From Alphaproteobacteria bacterium (GTDB taxonomy: Bacteria > Pseudomonadota > Alphaproteobacteria > Thalassobaculales > Thalassobaculaceae): a stretch of 64,000 nucleotides of DNA. Position numbers and translations under genes: made by a program. Below the pieces are notes generated by a model. The model saw only the letters and a program-made list of their open reading frames with translations, was not told where the DNA came from and made no database searches. This document shows, in pieces, positions 9,287 through 17,532 of the stretch; position 1 is the stretch's first letter; the number at the start of each line of letters is the position of its first letter. The stretch lies in assembly GCA_022822665.1 (NCBI GenBank), contig JAJEAR010000017.1:1-64000 (forward strand), given 5' to 3'.

Positions 9287-10039
9287 CTACACATTTCGAA
9301 AGATAACCCCGGCGAGCCAGCCCGCCGCAATGGCGACGACGATCGCCGCGGCACCGTAGAGCGGTGCGCGGTCGTGTGCCCAGGTATAGACCTCCGCCCC
9401 GAACCCGGACTTCTGGACCACGATCGGCTTTTCGATCAACTGAACCGCCGCGCCGTCGCGAAACAGGTAGATCGTGGCGGTGTAGTTCCCGGTGGCCATG
9501 TTTGCCGGGAAATGCACCGGTGTGCGGAACAGCCGCTCGGATATGATCGAAACCGGCGCCGGCTTGGTGTCGTAGAGACCGTCCGTTCGCTTGTTGCGGA
9601 CCAGGGCCTTGCGGAATTCCTCGATCTCGAGTGATGAGCGGTGCCGGTCCCTTGGCGCCGGGGTGAACTCGAGGTTGTCGGCACCGATGTTGAGTTGCCG
9701 CAGCGTGCCGGGATCGGCGATCTCCTCCAGCGGCCTGCTGGTGGCGAGCTGGTGGAAGTTGGGTGCGTCCTGGAACACGACGCTGTCGGTATTGGCCCAG
9801 ACGCCCGCGATCCGTTGCTTGCGCCGCACCACCACCGTTTCCGCGGGTCCCCGGATGACCACCACGATGTCGCCTGCACCCTCGACGGCTCCGAACAGCA
9901 GGACGTCGGTTCCGGTAAACCCGGTGGTGATGGCCACGTGCCGGCGCGAGGTGTCGGCGACCAGTACCTCGGCCTCGGCGGGAGTGGCGCTCATGACCAG
10001 GAGAACCAGCATCCGGGTGAGCAGGGGGGCCTGGGACAC
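9287..10039 (-). CDS. TIGR02186-family membrane-anchored protein
   Basis: This protein of about 250 residues has an N-terminal signal-like segment (LLTRMLVLLVMSATPAEAE), a beta-rich extracytoplasmic domain and a single C-terminal membrane helix (APLYGAAAIVVAIAAGWLAG). This is the layout of the conserved family TIGR02186, whose genes are commonly found beside TauE/SafE exporters in alphaproteobacteria. The function is not known. I chose the GTG at 10039 because it supplies a basic n-region and lies just after the exporter stop; the ATG at 10012 is the alternative. The spacing of 11 bp implies co-transcription with the exporter. Confidence 0.75.
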   Translation of the reverse strand: MSQAPLLTRMLVLLVMSATPAEAEVLVADTSRRHVAITTGFTGTDVLLFGAVEGAGDIVVVIRGPAETVVVRRKQRIAGVWANTDSVVFQDAPNFHQLATSRPLEEIADPGTLRQLNIGADNLEFTPAPRDRHRSSLEIEEFRKALVRNKRTDGLYDTKPAPVSIISERLFRTPVHFPANMATGNYTATIYLFRDGAAVQLIEKPIVVQKSGFGAEVYTWAHDRAPLYGAAAIVVAIAAGWLAGVIFRNV

Positions 10040-10050
10040 CGGGGGTACCC

Positions 10051-10971
10051 TCAGTGGCCCACGATCGGTGCGATCGAGTAGAGATCGTCCGGACGTGCCA
10101 CCAGGTCGAACGCGAGCTTGGCGCACACCGCCAGGACCATGAGCGAGAGCAGCCCGCGCAGCTGTTCCCCCTTCATCTGGACCGAGTACTTGCTGCCGAA
10201 CTGGGCACCGACCACCGCACCGGCCAGCAGCAGCAGGGCGAGCACGACATCGACGGTCTGGGTCGATACCGCCTGCAGGAAGGTGACGTTCGCGGTCACG
10301 AAGATGATCTGGAACAGGGAGGTGCCGACCACCACCGAGGTCGGCATTCCCAGCAGGTAGATCATGGCCGGGATCATGATGAAGCCGCCGCCCACGCCCA
10401 TCAGCGCCGACAGGACGCCGACACCGGCGCCGATGCCGAACGGGAGAATGGCGCTGATGTAGAGCTTGGAGCGTCGGAACCGGACCTTGAGCGGCAGACC
10501 GTGCAGCCAGTTGTGCTGGTGCAGCTTGCCGCGCCGGGCTCCGATCGCCCGCGATCGCCGGATCGCCCGGATGCTCTCGTACAGCATCAGACCGCCGATG
10601 GCACCGAGGAACACCACGTAGCACAGGCGGATGACCAGATCGATCTGGCCCACGGTCTGCAACTGCTTGAACAGGAACACGCCCAGGGACGAGCCGGCAA
10701 ACCCGCCCGCGACCAGGACGGCGCCCATCTTGAAGTCGACATTCCCGCGGCGCCAGTGGGCGAGCACGCCGGAGACCGAGCTCGCGACGATCTGGTTGGC
10801 CTCGGTACCCACCGCGACCGGCGCCGGGACCCCGATGAAGATGAGCAGCGGTGTCATGAGGAAACCGCCGCCGACGCCGAACAGGCCCGACAGGAATCCT
10901 ATCATCCCCCCCATGCCGCAGATGAGGAAGATGTTGACGGACATCTCCGCGATCGGGAGATAGATGTGCAT
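10051..10971 (-). CDS. TauE/SafE-family sulfite/anion exporter (TSUP)
   Basis: This 306-residue inner-membrane protein has about eight helices and the duplicated glycine-rich signature of the family: GFLSGLFGVGGGFLMTPLLIF near residue 30 and GVLSALMGVGGGFIMIPAM near residue 190. Members export sulfite, sulfoacetate or related anions, or take part in sulfur-compound traffic. Placement upstream of TIGR02186 and of a sulfite dehydrogenase candidate, and downstream of a rhodanese, makes a sulfur oxyanion the likeliest cargo (inference). The start is the ATG at 10971; the gene is of normal length. Confidence 0.85.
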   Translation of the reverse strand: MHIYLPIAEMSVNIFLICGMGGMIGFLSGLFGVGGGFLMTPLLIFIGVPAPVAVGTEANQIVASSVSGVLAHWRRGNVDFKMGAVLVAGGFAGSSLGVFLFKQLQTVGQIDLVIRLCYVVFLGAIGGLMLYESIRAIRRSRAIGARRGKLHQHNWLHGLPLKVRFRRSKLYISAILPFGIGAGVGVLSALMGVGGGFIMIPAMIYLLGMPTSVVVGTSLFQIIFVTANVTFLQAVSTQTVDVVLALLLLAGAVVGAQFGSKYSVQMKGEQLRGLLSLMVLAVCAKLAFDLVARPDDLYSIAPIVGH

Positions 10972-11113
10972 GGGCCGAGGTTCGCCGTCCGGATGGAGTA
11001 TGCTGCCTGTCAGATCTCCGGAACGCAGGCCTGATGGTCGACGGTACCGGTGTCGGACCCGGACAATACAGAATTTCCGGACCCTTGTCTTGCCTGCGTC
11101 GGCGACGCGGGCG

Positions 11114-11446
11114 TCATCCGGGGCAGGTGGGTCCGCCCTGCTGCTTCCAGTCCTCGATCCCGCCCGCGAGCCGCAGGATGGTCTGGCGGTAGCCCGCCCG
11201 GAGCATGAGTTCCGCAGCCAGCCCGCAGCGCACGCCGCTCCTGCAATGCAGGACGAGGCTCGATTCTGGCTCGACGTGAACCTGCGCAGGATCGAACACC
11301 GAGAGTGGAAGCAGGTGCGAACCCGGTATGCGCTCGGCCTGAAATTCGTGCGGCTCGCGCACGTCGAACAGCGTGACCGCGCCCGTGTCCATCAGCGTGC
11401 GCAGCGTCGCGCTGTCGATCATCCGGATACCGGGCCGTCCGGTCAT
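11114..11446 (-). CDS. Single-domain rhodanese-like sulfurtransferase
   Basis: This 110-residue protein forms one rhodanese domain with the DVREPHEF motif near residue 29 and the active-site loop HCRSGVR with the sulfur-carrying Cys near residue 68. The domain ends with the conserved LAGGIEDWKQ. Such proteins move sulfane sulfur between donors such as thiosulfate or glutathione persulfide and acceptors such as sulfite or cyanide. Its position 142 bp upstream of the TauE/SafE gene on the same strand fits a thiosulfate/sulfite role. A second ATG at 11422 is also possible as a start. Confidence 0.85.
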   Translation of the reverse strand: MTGRPGIRMIDSATLRTLMDTGAVTLFDVREPHEFQAERIPGSHLLPLSVFDPAQVHVEPESSLVLHCRSGVRCGLAAELMLRAGYRQTILRLAGGIEDWKQQGGPTCPG

Positions 11447-11529
11447 GGCGAGAACCTCCGCAGGCTGATCAAGACCCGTGCATACCGGCCGCGCGGGCGT
11501 GCGGCAACCCGCCGGCGAATCGTGACCGG

Positions 11530-12306
11530 TCAGGTGCTGGCAAGAACCTCACGGCGCAGTTCGGCCGACACCTTCCCCTTGAGGGAGGTGAACGCGGGGT
11601 CAGACTTCAGTTCGGGCAGGCGCGGACGTTCGAAGGGACAGGCATACTCGCCGAGCACCCGGCCCGGGCGCGCCGACATCAGGACCACGCGATCGGCGAG
11701 GAACAGCGCTTCCTCGACGTCATGGGTGACCAGTAGCACAGTGCGCCGTTTCTCCCGCCACAGGGTCTCGAGCATTTCCTGCATCAGCCCGCGCGTCTGC
11801 TGGTCCAGCGCGCCGAAAGGTTCGTCGAGCAGCAGCAGTTCGGGCTCGGTTGCAAGGGCGCGGGCGAGTGCGCCGCGCTGCTTCATGCCGCCGGACAGGC
11901 TGTTCGGATAATGCTCGGCGAACTCACCGAGTCCCACGGCCGCGAGCAGGGCGTCGGCTCGCGCAAGGCGGTCCGTCTTCGACGTGATCCGTCGGCCGAG
12001 CCCGAAGGCCACGTTGCCCCGCAACGTCAGCCACGGGAACAGCGAGAAGGCCTGGAACACCATGCCGCAGGAGGAAACGGGTCCGCTCACGGGTTCGCCG
12101 CCCAGCCGGATGGTGCCGGAATCGGGGGTGTCAAGGCCGGCGACGAGGCGTAGCAACGATGACTTGCCGCAGCCGGACGGGCCGACGAGCGCCACGAAAC
12201 CACCGGCGTCGATACTGAGATCGAACGGGCCGAGTGCGTGGAGGGATCCGGTACGCCGGCGCACCGGGAACCGGCGGGTGACGCCGGCAAGTTTGACGCT
12301 GCTCAC
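11530..12306 (-). CDS. ABC transporter ATP-binding protein of the nitrate/sulfonate/taurine class
   Basis: This 258-residue nucleotide-binding subunit has Walker A GPSGCGKSS near residue 40, Q-loop VFQAFSLFPWLT, signature LSGGMKQR, Walker B LLLLDEPFGALD and a switch His in VLLVTHDVEEA, all intact. The pattern is that of TauB/SsuB/NrtD importers. It starts at a GTG at 12306 that overlaps the stop of the dioxygenase-like gene (GTGA). No permease or binding-protein gene lies beside it, so in this window it is an orphan ATPase whose membrane partner must be elsewhere. The frame extends upstream as noise inside the neighbouring gene. Confidence 0.85.
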   Translation of the reverse strand: MSSVKLAGVTRRFPVRRRTGSLHALGPFDLSIDAGGFVALVGPSGCGKSSLLRLVAGLDTPDSGTIRLGGEPVSGPVSSCGMVFQAFSLFPWLTLRGNVAFGLGRRITSKTDRLARADALLAAVGLGEFAEHYPNSLSGGMKQRGALARALATEPELLLLDEPFGALDQQTRGLMQEMLETLWREKRRTVLLVTHDVEEALFLADRVVLMSARPGRVLGEYACPFERPRLPELKSDPAFTSLKGKVSAELRREVLAST

Positions 12307-13196
12307 GCCGGACCGGCTGACCGTCCTGCCGAACCCTGGCCCTGCACGGTGAAGAACGACGCGGAGATGGGTTGCCTGGGCAGTTCCACCTCGAAATCGA
12401 TCATGCGCGCCGTCGCGCTCGGCTGGCCGCGCACCACCAGCCCCTCGTTCGGGCTCGGCATGGGATTGCGTGCGAGCGGCACGGCGTCGCAGGCGGTGTA
12501 GACGCAGATGTACAGGCCACGCGGCGTGTCGGCGAGGTTGGGCGCCGAACCGTGGGCGAGCCGGGTGTGCATCAGGCACACCGAGCCTGCCGGGCCGGTG
12601 ATCGGTACCTGCTGCTCCATCAGCCGTTCCTCGGTTGCGGCATCCACCCGTCCGGTGAAGGTCCCGTCCTGGAACAGCGAGTACATGGGGCCGGTGTGAC
12701 TGCCCGGCACCACCAGCAGGCAGCCGTTCTCCTCGGTCACCTCGTCCAGCATCAGAAGTGCGGTCACGACATCGTCGTTGGAGTGCGGCGTGAACGCGAA
12801 GTCCTGGTGATAGTGGACGGTGGTCCGGCTGCCCGGGCACTTCTGGTTGATCTTGCAGTGATGGAACTTCACGTCCGGCCCGACGAGGTCGCAGACCATG
12901 TCGACCATGCGCGAGGCGGACATGACGTCGTAGAAGGCCCCGGAGATGTCGGAGGGATTGTTGACGCGGCGCAGCGCCGGTTGTTCGGCGGTATGTTCCT
13001 CGCCCATGTCGAACCGTGGCCGGCCATCCAGCGTCGGCGGTCCGTAGGGGGCGTCATGACCGCGGCTTTCCTCGACCCACGCCGCGAGTTCCGCGCGCAG
13101 CCGTGCGAGTTGCCCGCGTGAGACCGCTTCCTCGACAACGAGGTACCCGTCGCGACGGTAACGGAGAGTCTGGTCGGCTGACAGGGCTGACGGCAT
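12303..13196 (-). CDS. Phytanoyl-CoA dioxygenase (PhyH) family protein
   Basis: This 297-residue protein of the Fe(II)/2-oxoglutarate-dependent PhyH family has the iron facial triad: HQD near residue 148 (in VHYHQDFAF) and a distal His in LAHGSAPN near residue 232, followed by an Arg (PRGLYI) in the place that binds 2-oxoglutarate. Members hydroxylate diverse small substrates. The ATG at 13196 is preferred; a GTG at 13235 would add 13 residues. It is translationally coupled to a sulfonate-type ABC ATPase, so the substrate may be something that system imports (inference). It is divergent from the plus-strand pair that starts at 13278. Confidence 0.82.
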   Translation of the reverse strand: MPSALSADQTLRYRRDGYLVVEEAVSRGQLARLRAELAAWVEESRGHDAPYGPPTLDGRPRFDMGEEHTAEQPALRRVNNPSDISGAFYDVMSASRMVDMVCDLVGPDVKFHHCKINQKCPGSRTTVHYHQDFAFTPHSNDDVVTALLMLDEVTEENGCLLVVPGSHTGPMYSLFQDGTFTGRVDAATEERLMEQQVPITGPAGSVCLMHTRLAHGSAPNLADTPRGLYICVYTACDAVPLARNPMPSPNEGLVVRGQPSATARMIDFEVELPRQPISASFFTVQGQGSAGRSAGPA

Positions 13197-13277
13197 GGCG
13201 CCACTTCCCGGGGCAGGTGGAGATGACAGGGTCACTCGGGGATACTATCATGAAACCGTGCCAGGACGGAGCTTCCC

Positions 13278-13604
13278 ATGACGCCTGCGGACCCGCTTGA
13301 CCGCCGCGCCCTCGAGATCCTCTCGGAAGCGGTTGCGGAGAAGCTCGGACACACGGACCAGATCGTGCTCCACGTGCTGCGCGCGTCGTCCACCGGCGCG
13401 CCCGACGATCGGGCCAGGGCGCGGTCCGCCTTTGACGCGCTGCCGGACTGGCAGCGGGTGGCGATCGGCTATGCCGCCCGAAGCCGGGCCTGGGCCTCGG
13501 TCGAGGCGCCCTATGGCGGACTGGACGTGGATCCGGATGTTCCGGGTGACCGGTCGTTGCCGCGGTTCCTGCTCGGACGGGAATCCGGAGCGGACGGCGC
13601 CTGA
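13278..13604 (+). CDS. Small hypothetical protein
   Basis: This 108-residue, Ala- and Arg-rich soluble protein is one I do not recognise. The N-terminal half looks helical (RRALEILSEAVAEKLG) and the C-terminal half contains a conserved-looking DWQRVAIGYAARSRAW segment followed by an acidic, Gly/Pro-rich tail. It has no signal peptide, membrane helix or cysteine. It starts at an ATG behind a gag-rich site and ends 18 bp before the LarA-like gene, which suggests co-transcription and perhaps a helper role for it (inference). Coding is supported by its codon pattern and tight spacing, not by homology. Confidence 0.6.
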   Translation: MTPADPLDRRALEILSEAVAEKLGHTDQIVLHVLRASSTGAPDDRARARSAFDALPDWQRVAIGYAARSRAWASVEAPYGGLDVDPDVPGDRSLPRFLLGRESGADGA

Positions 13605-13622
13605 CGAAAGGGAGGCCGGGCG

Positions 13623-15038
13623 ATGTCCCGACGGATCACGGTCGAGATTCCGTATGAATCACTGGACCCGCTGACCATCGGGTCCTGTGACGATCCATCG
13701 ATGATCTACAGGGAAACCATCTCGGCCGAGGTACCGTGGCGCAACCTGTGGGCGTGGATCCGGCCCAACGAACCGGCCGCGCTCGCCGACGTGACGGCAG
13801 CGACGGCGGCAGCCCTGGAGCGGCCGTTCGACGGTCCGCGGTTCTCCGAACTGCTCGGACCCGACACGTCGCTTGCGATCATCATCGACAACCAGTTCCG
13901 GCCAACGCCGGCCTCGCGGATCCTGCCCGCACTTCTTGACGCGATCGAGCGCCACGGCGTGCGCGATGCCCGGGTGGTGTGCGCCAATGGCAAGATCTTT
14001 CCGATGTCGGAGCGTGACACCGAACAGAAGATCGGTGTCGACACGCTTGCGCGCATGGAGGCGATGGGAATCCCGTTCTACCAGAACGACGACCCGACAA
14101 ACCCGCAGATGTACAGGTTCATCGGCATCTCCTCCCGCGGCACACCGGTCTGGCTGCACCGGGAGGTTGCCGATTGCTCCGTGAAGGTCGCGATCGGCCA
14201 GGCCCAGTCCAACCACTGGGGGTACGGCGGTGGCGGCAAGCTGATCCTGCCCGGCGTTGCCTCCGACGAATCCATCGAGTCCAACCACGGCGCCTTCGTG
14301 ATGTCGCTGCAGACCCGCTACGGGTCGATGGCCGGCCCGATGCGCTCCGACATCGACGAGGTCGCCACCATGTGCGGGCTGACCTGCACGCTCAATGTGG
14401 TGCTGGACACCGGCGGATCGGTGTGTTTCCTGAACTTCGGCTCGCACCCCGATGCACACCGCGAGGCGATCCGGGTCTTCAACTCGATCTACGCCTACCG
14501 GCGTCCCATGGGGGGGCCGGCCGACATCGCGATCTGTGGCGTGTTTGCCCCCACCGACCACCTGTTCTTCCACACCGGGTGGGGATGCATGTCTGCCGAC
14601 ATGGTCCTGCGCGATGGCGGGGACATGATCTACTGTTCGCCGAGCCCCGGGGTCGAGACGAGCATCGGCAGCTTTCCGGGGTTCGCGCTGTTCGACGAGA
14701 TGAAACCGTACATGCCGCCGTCGCCGGAGAACATCGAGCGGCTGGCCCGTGACATCCATCACCGCAGGGTCGGCATGTGGGCCGGATGCATCTGGGCCCC
14801 GATCTACGAGGTGATGTCGCGCAAGCACCTGACGGTGGTCACCCGCGAGGAGAATCTCGAGCTCGGCCGCGAGATCGGTTTCGAGACCACGACGTCGCTG
14901 CAGGGCGCCGTCGACCGCGCGCTGGACCGGCACGGACCGGACGCGAAGATCGTCGTCCTGCCCTATGCGCGCTACCAGATGCCGAACGACGTGATCCGCA
15001 TGCCGTCGGCCAGGTTCGGCCGCATGGCGGCCGAGTAG
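13623..15038 (+). CDS. LarA-like nickel-pincer lactate racemase family protein (DUF2088)
   Basis: This 471-residue protein has the LarA/DUF2088 layout: an N-terminal domain with DNQFRPTP near residue 92 (the D-x-TRP-type motif) and a central HWGYGGGGKLILPG near residue 205. The Lys of that motif corresponds to the residue that anchors the nickel-pincer cofactor in lactate racemase. Family members racemise or epimerise alpha-hydroxy acids. No larB, larC or larE cofactor genes are in the window, so cofactor supply would have to come from elsewhere. It is the second gene of a plus-strand pair and ends 12 bp from a convergent operon. The substrate is unknown. Confidence 0.75.
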   Translation: MSRRITVEIPYESLDPLTIGSCDDPSMIYRETISAEVPWRNLWAWIRPNEPAALADVTAATAAALERPFDGPRFSELLGPDTSLAIIIDNQFRPTPASRILPALLDAIERHGVRDARVVCANGKIFPMSERDTEQKIGVDTLARMEAMGIPFYQNDDPTNPQMYRFIGISSRGTPVWLHREVADCSVKVAIGQAQSNHWGYGGGGKLILPGVASDESIESNHGAFVMSLQTRYGSMAGPMRSDIDEVATMCGLTCTLNVVLDTGGSVCFLNFGSHPDAHREAIRVFNSIYAYRRPMGGPADIAICGVFAPTDHLFFHTGWGCMSADMVLRDGGDMIYCSPSPGVETSIGSFPGFALFDEMKPYMPPSPENIERLARDIHHRRVGMWAGCIWAPIYEVMSRKHLTVVTREENLELGREIGFETTTSLQGAVDRALDRHGPDAKIVVLPYARYQMPNDVIRMPSARFGRMAAE

Positions 15039-15050
15039 GGGGCGGCGGGG

Positions 15051-16628
15051 TCAGGCAACCAGCGCGTCGATCACCGCGTCGGTCCGGACCACGTCGGCCA
15101 CGTTCTGCATCGCGTAGTTGATCGAGGCGGCGTGCCAGTCGGCATTCATGGTCGAGCAGCCGTCCTCCACCACGACCATCCGGTATCCCTTGTCGGCCCC
15201 GGTCCGTGCCGTGTGCTCGATCGACATGTTGGTCCAGGCCCCGGTCTCGATGATGGTGTCGCGCCCGGTGGCCTTCAGGACGGTCTCGAGCGTGGTGCCC
15301 TCCCAGGCGCTCATCCGGTTCTTGGTCACGACGTGATCGCCCGGCTGCGGCTCCAGACCGGCAACCGGGGCGACCCCCCAGGTTCCACGGACCAGCGCGT
15401 TCGCAGAGACCAGGTCGTTGAACAGTGGCGCGTTCCGTGTAACGCCCGGTGCTCCGGGTTCGACGATGAACCACACGTGGATCACCGGGATCGCCGCCTG
15501 GCGGCAGGCGTCGGCCAGGCGGCGGATATTGGCGATGCAGTCCTGCTGCCTGCAATGGTCGGGCGCGCCGGAGGCGGCGAAGGCGCCGCCGTCCATCACG
15601 ACATCGTTCTGCATGTCCTGGATCACCAGGACGGCGCGGCGCGGGTCGAGCCACGCCGCACCGGTGCCGCCGATGGGGGCGGCGCCGAGCGTTCGTCCGC
15701 CCGGGCGTGATATCGAGCCGGGCCGCGGCCGCATGAAGGGTTCATCGCGCGGGCCGACCCTGGTGGTGACCGCGTAGAGCGATGTGCTGGCGCACATGAA
15801 CAGGGTGCGCCAGTCCTCGCCTCCCCAGTGCAGGTTGGCGACCTGTTCCGGGACCTCGACCGTGCCGATCAGCGTGCCCGCGGGATTGTAAACCCACACC
15901 CCGCCGGGCGCGGTGACCCAGATGTTGCCATTGGCGTCGCACTTCATCCCGTCGGGAACGCCGGGCCGCGCTGCGTCCCAGATTCCCGAGGCGAAGATCC
16001 GTCCGCCGTCGAGGGTTCCGTCGGCCCCGACCTCGTAGACCCGGATATTGGTCTGGTCGGTGTCGTTGACGTAGAGCAGCCGCTCGTTGGGGGAGAAGCA
16101 CAGGCCGTTCGGCTGGCCAAACGTATAGCGGTCAACCATGAGCGCCAGTTCTCCGGCGGGGTCGATGCGGTAGACACCCTGGAAACCGAGTTCCACCGCA
16201 CGTTCGACGCCGAAACCGGGCATGCGCCCGTAGGTCGGGTCGGAGAACCAGATCGATCCGTCGGACTGGATGCAGATGTCGTTCGGGCTGTTCAGCTCCT
16301 TGCCTTCGAAGTGGCTGGCAAGCACGTCGCGGGTTCCGTCTGGACGGAACCGGGCCACCGACGAGGTCGCGTGCTCGCAGACCAGCAGGTTGAGATCGAC
16401 GTCGTAGGTCATCCCGTTGCCCTTGTTCGACGGGCTGGCCACCACCTCGACACCCCGGCTGTCCCAGCGCCGGCGGGTATCCGCCGGCATGTCGGAGAAC
16501 AGCAGGTGGTGCTCCGTCGGATGCCAGATCGGACCCTCGGTGAAGGTGAAACCGGTCCCGAGGCGCTGGACCGGTTGAGCGGTATCGAAGATCTCGTGGA
16601 AGGACCGGTCGATCGCTTCATGTCCCAT
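15051..16628 (-). CDS. Fusion of SMP-30/gluconolactonase and isochorismatase-like hydrolase
   Basis: One 525-residue frame carries two enzymes. Residues 1 to about 300 form an SMP-30/gluconolactonase beta-propeller with the metal residues expected: Glu in FTEGPIWHP, Asn in NSPNDICI, and Asp in VNDTDQTN and VPDGMKCD. Residues 327-525 form an isochorismatase-like hydrolase with Asp338 (VIQDMQND) and Lys436 (VVTKNRMS). At the nucleophile position, where Cys is usual before the E-x-TAR motif, there is Ser469 (NMSIEHTAR). The start ATG at 16628 overlaps the amidohydrolase by 11 bp. A propeller lactonase plus an amidohydrolase suggests ring or lactone opening in a degradative pathway. Sequencing error joining two genes is unlikely, because the frame is continuous. 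Confidence 0.8.
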   Translation of the reverse strand: MGHEAIDRSFHEIFDTAQPVQRLGTGFTFTEGPIWHPTEHHLLFSDMPADTRRRWDSRGVEVVASPSNKGNGMTYDVDLNLLVCEHATSSVARFRPDGTRDVLASHFEGKELNSPNDICIQSDGSIWFSDPTYGRMPGFGVERAVELGFQGVYRIDPAGELALMVDRYTFGQPNGLCFSPNERLLYVNDTDQTNIRVYEVGADGTLDGGRIFASGIWDAARPGVPDGMKCDANGNIWVTAPGGVWVYNPAGTLIGTVEVPEQVANLHWGGEDWRTLFMCASTSLYAVTTRVGPRDEPFMRPRPGSISRPGGRTLGAAPIGGTGAAWLDPRRAVLVIQDMQNDVVMDGGAFAASGAPDHCRQQDCIANIRRLADACRQAAIPVIHVWFIVEPGAPGVTRNAPLFNDLVSANALVRGTWGVAPVAGLEPQPGDHVVTKNRMSAWEGTTLETVLKATGRDTIIETGAWTNMSIEHTARTGADKGYRMVVVEDGCSTMNADWHAASINYAMQNVADVVRTDAVIDALVA

Positions 16629-17532
16629 TGTCGTTCCCCCTGCTGCGGTTGGGCGCCGGCCGGTACACCCGAACGGCCGTGTCGTGGAAGATCGCCCTGC
16701 GCGATGCGGCCGGCAGGCCGGACGTCGCGGCGCGGTAGGCGTCGAGCAGCGGCCCGTAACCGGTCCAGAGCTTCTCGATCGGGAAGTTGGAGCCGAACAT
16801 GGTGCGCCCGGCGCCGAAGATGTCGAGTGTCTGGCCGACGACGTCGGCCACATGCTGCGGATCGTTGCGGTGGATGAAGGTGCCGAGACCGGACAGCTTG
16901 CAGACCAGATTCGGAAACTCGCCAAGCCGGCGCATGCCGTCGAGCCATTCCGCGCGGCCGGTGGCGGACCGGTCCTCGGGCATGCCGGCATGCTGCAGGA
17001 TGAAGGTGACACCGGGACATGAACGGACCAGCTCGGCAGCGTGGCGCATCTGTCCAGGGAATACCTGGAGCTCGAAGCACCAGCCGTAGTCTTCCAGCCG
17101 GGCCACGCTGCGCCGGACCGCCGGGTCGCAGACGAGGTCGGCCCGCGCGGCGAACCGGTAGGACGGGTTCTCGTGCCAGTGCATCTGCTGGCGAATTCCG
17201 CGCACGAGCGGGATGCGTGCAAGCTCGCGCAGTCGGTCCGCGGCGTCGGGTGCCGTCAGATCGGTACACGCGACGATGGCGTGCGGCCAGCCGTGCTCGT
17301 CCGCCACGGACTGTACCCACACGGCTTCGGCATGTTCCCTGCCCGGCGCCCAGTTGGCCTGGACGTAGACCGAGCCGGTCACGCCGCAACCGGAACAGTC
17401 CTGCAGGTACTCGGTGACCGGGTAGTCTCTCCTGATGGCCTCGTAGGGTCCGAAGATCCGCGGCTGCATCGGCCCGAGCAGCCACGGCAGATCGTTGCGG
17501 CGCCAGATGTGGTGGTGCGCGTCGATGATCAC
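16618..17532 (-). CDS. Amidohydrolase-family TIM-barrel hydrolase
   Basis: This 304-residue amidohydrolase-2-type protein is related to 2-pyrone-4,6-dicarboxylate lactonase and L-fuconolactonase-like hydrolases. The metal-binding start of the barrel, DAHHHIW, is at residues 4-10. A barrel His (LQHAGMPED) and the C-terminal GSNFPIEKL Asn/Asp-type segment follow. Family enzymes open lactones or hydrolyse C-N or C-O bonds. It starts at a GTG at 17532 overlapping the VWA gene stop (GTGA). With the propeller lactonase fused downstream, the operon would supply two hydrolytic steps acting on related cyclic substrates (inference). Confidence 0.82.
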   Translation of the reverse strand: MIIDAHHHIWRRNDLPWLLGPMQPRIFGPYEAIRRDYPVTEYLQDCSGCGVTGSVYVQANWAPGREHAEAVWVQSVADEHGWPHAIVACTDLTAPDAADRLRELARIPLVRGIRQQMHWHENPSYRFAARADLVCDPAVRRSVARLEDYGWCFELQVFPGQMRHAAELVRSCPGVTFILQHAGMPEDRSATGRAEWLDGMRRLGEFPNLVCKLSGLGTFIHRNDPQHVADVVGQTLDIFGAGRTMFGSNFPIEKLWTGYGPLLDAYRAATSGLPAASRRAIFHDTAVRVYRPAPNRSRGNDNGT

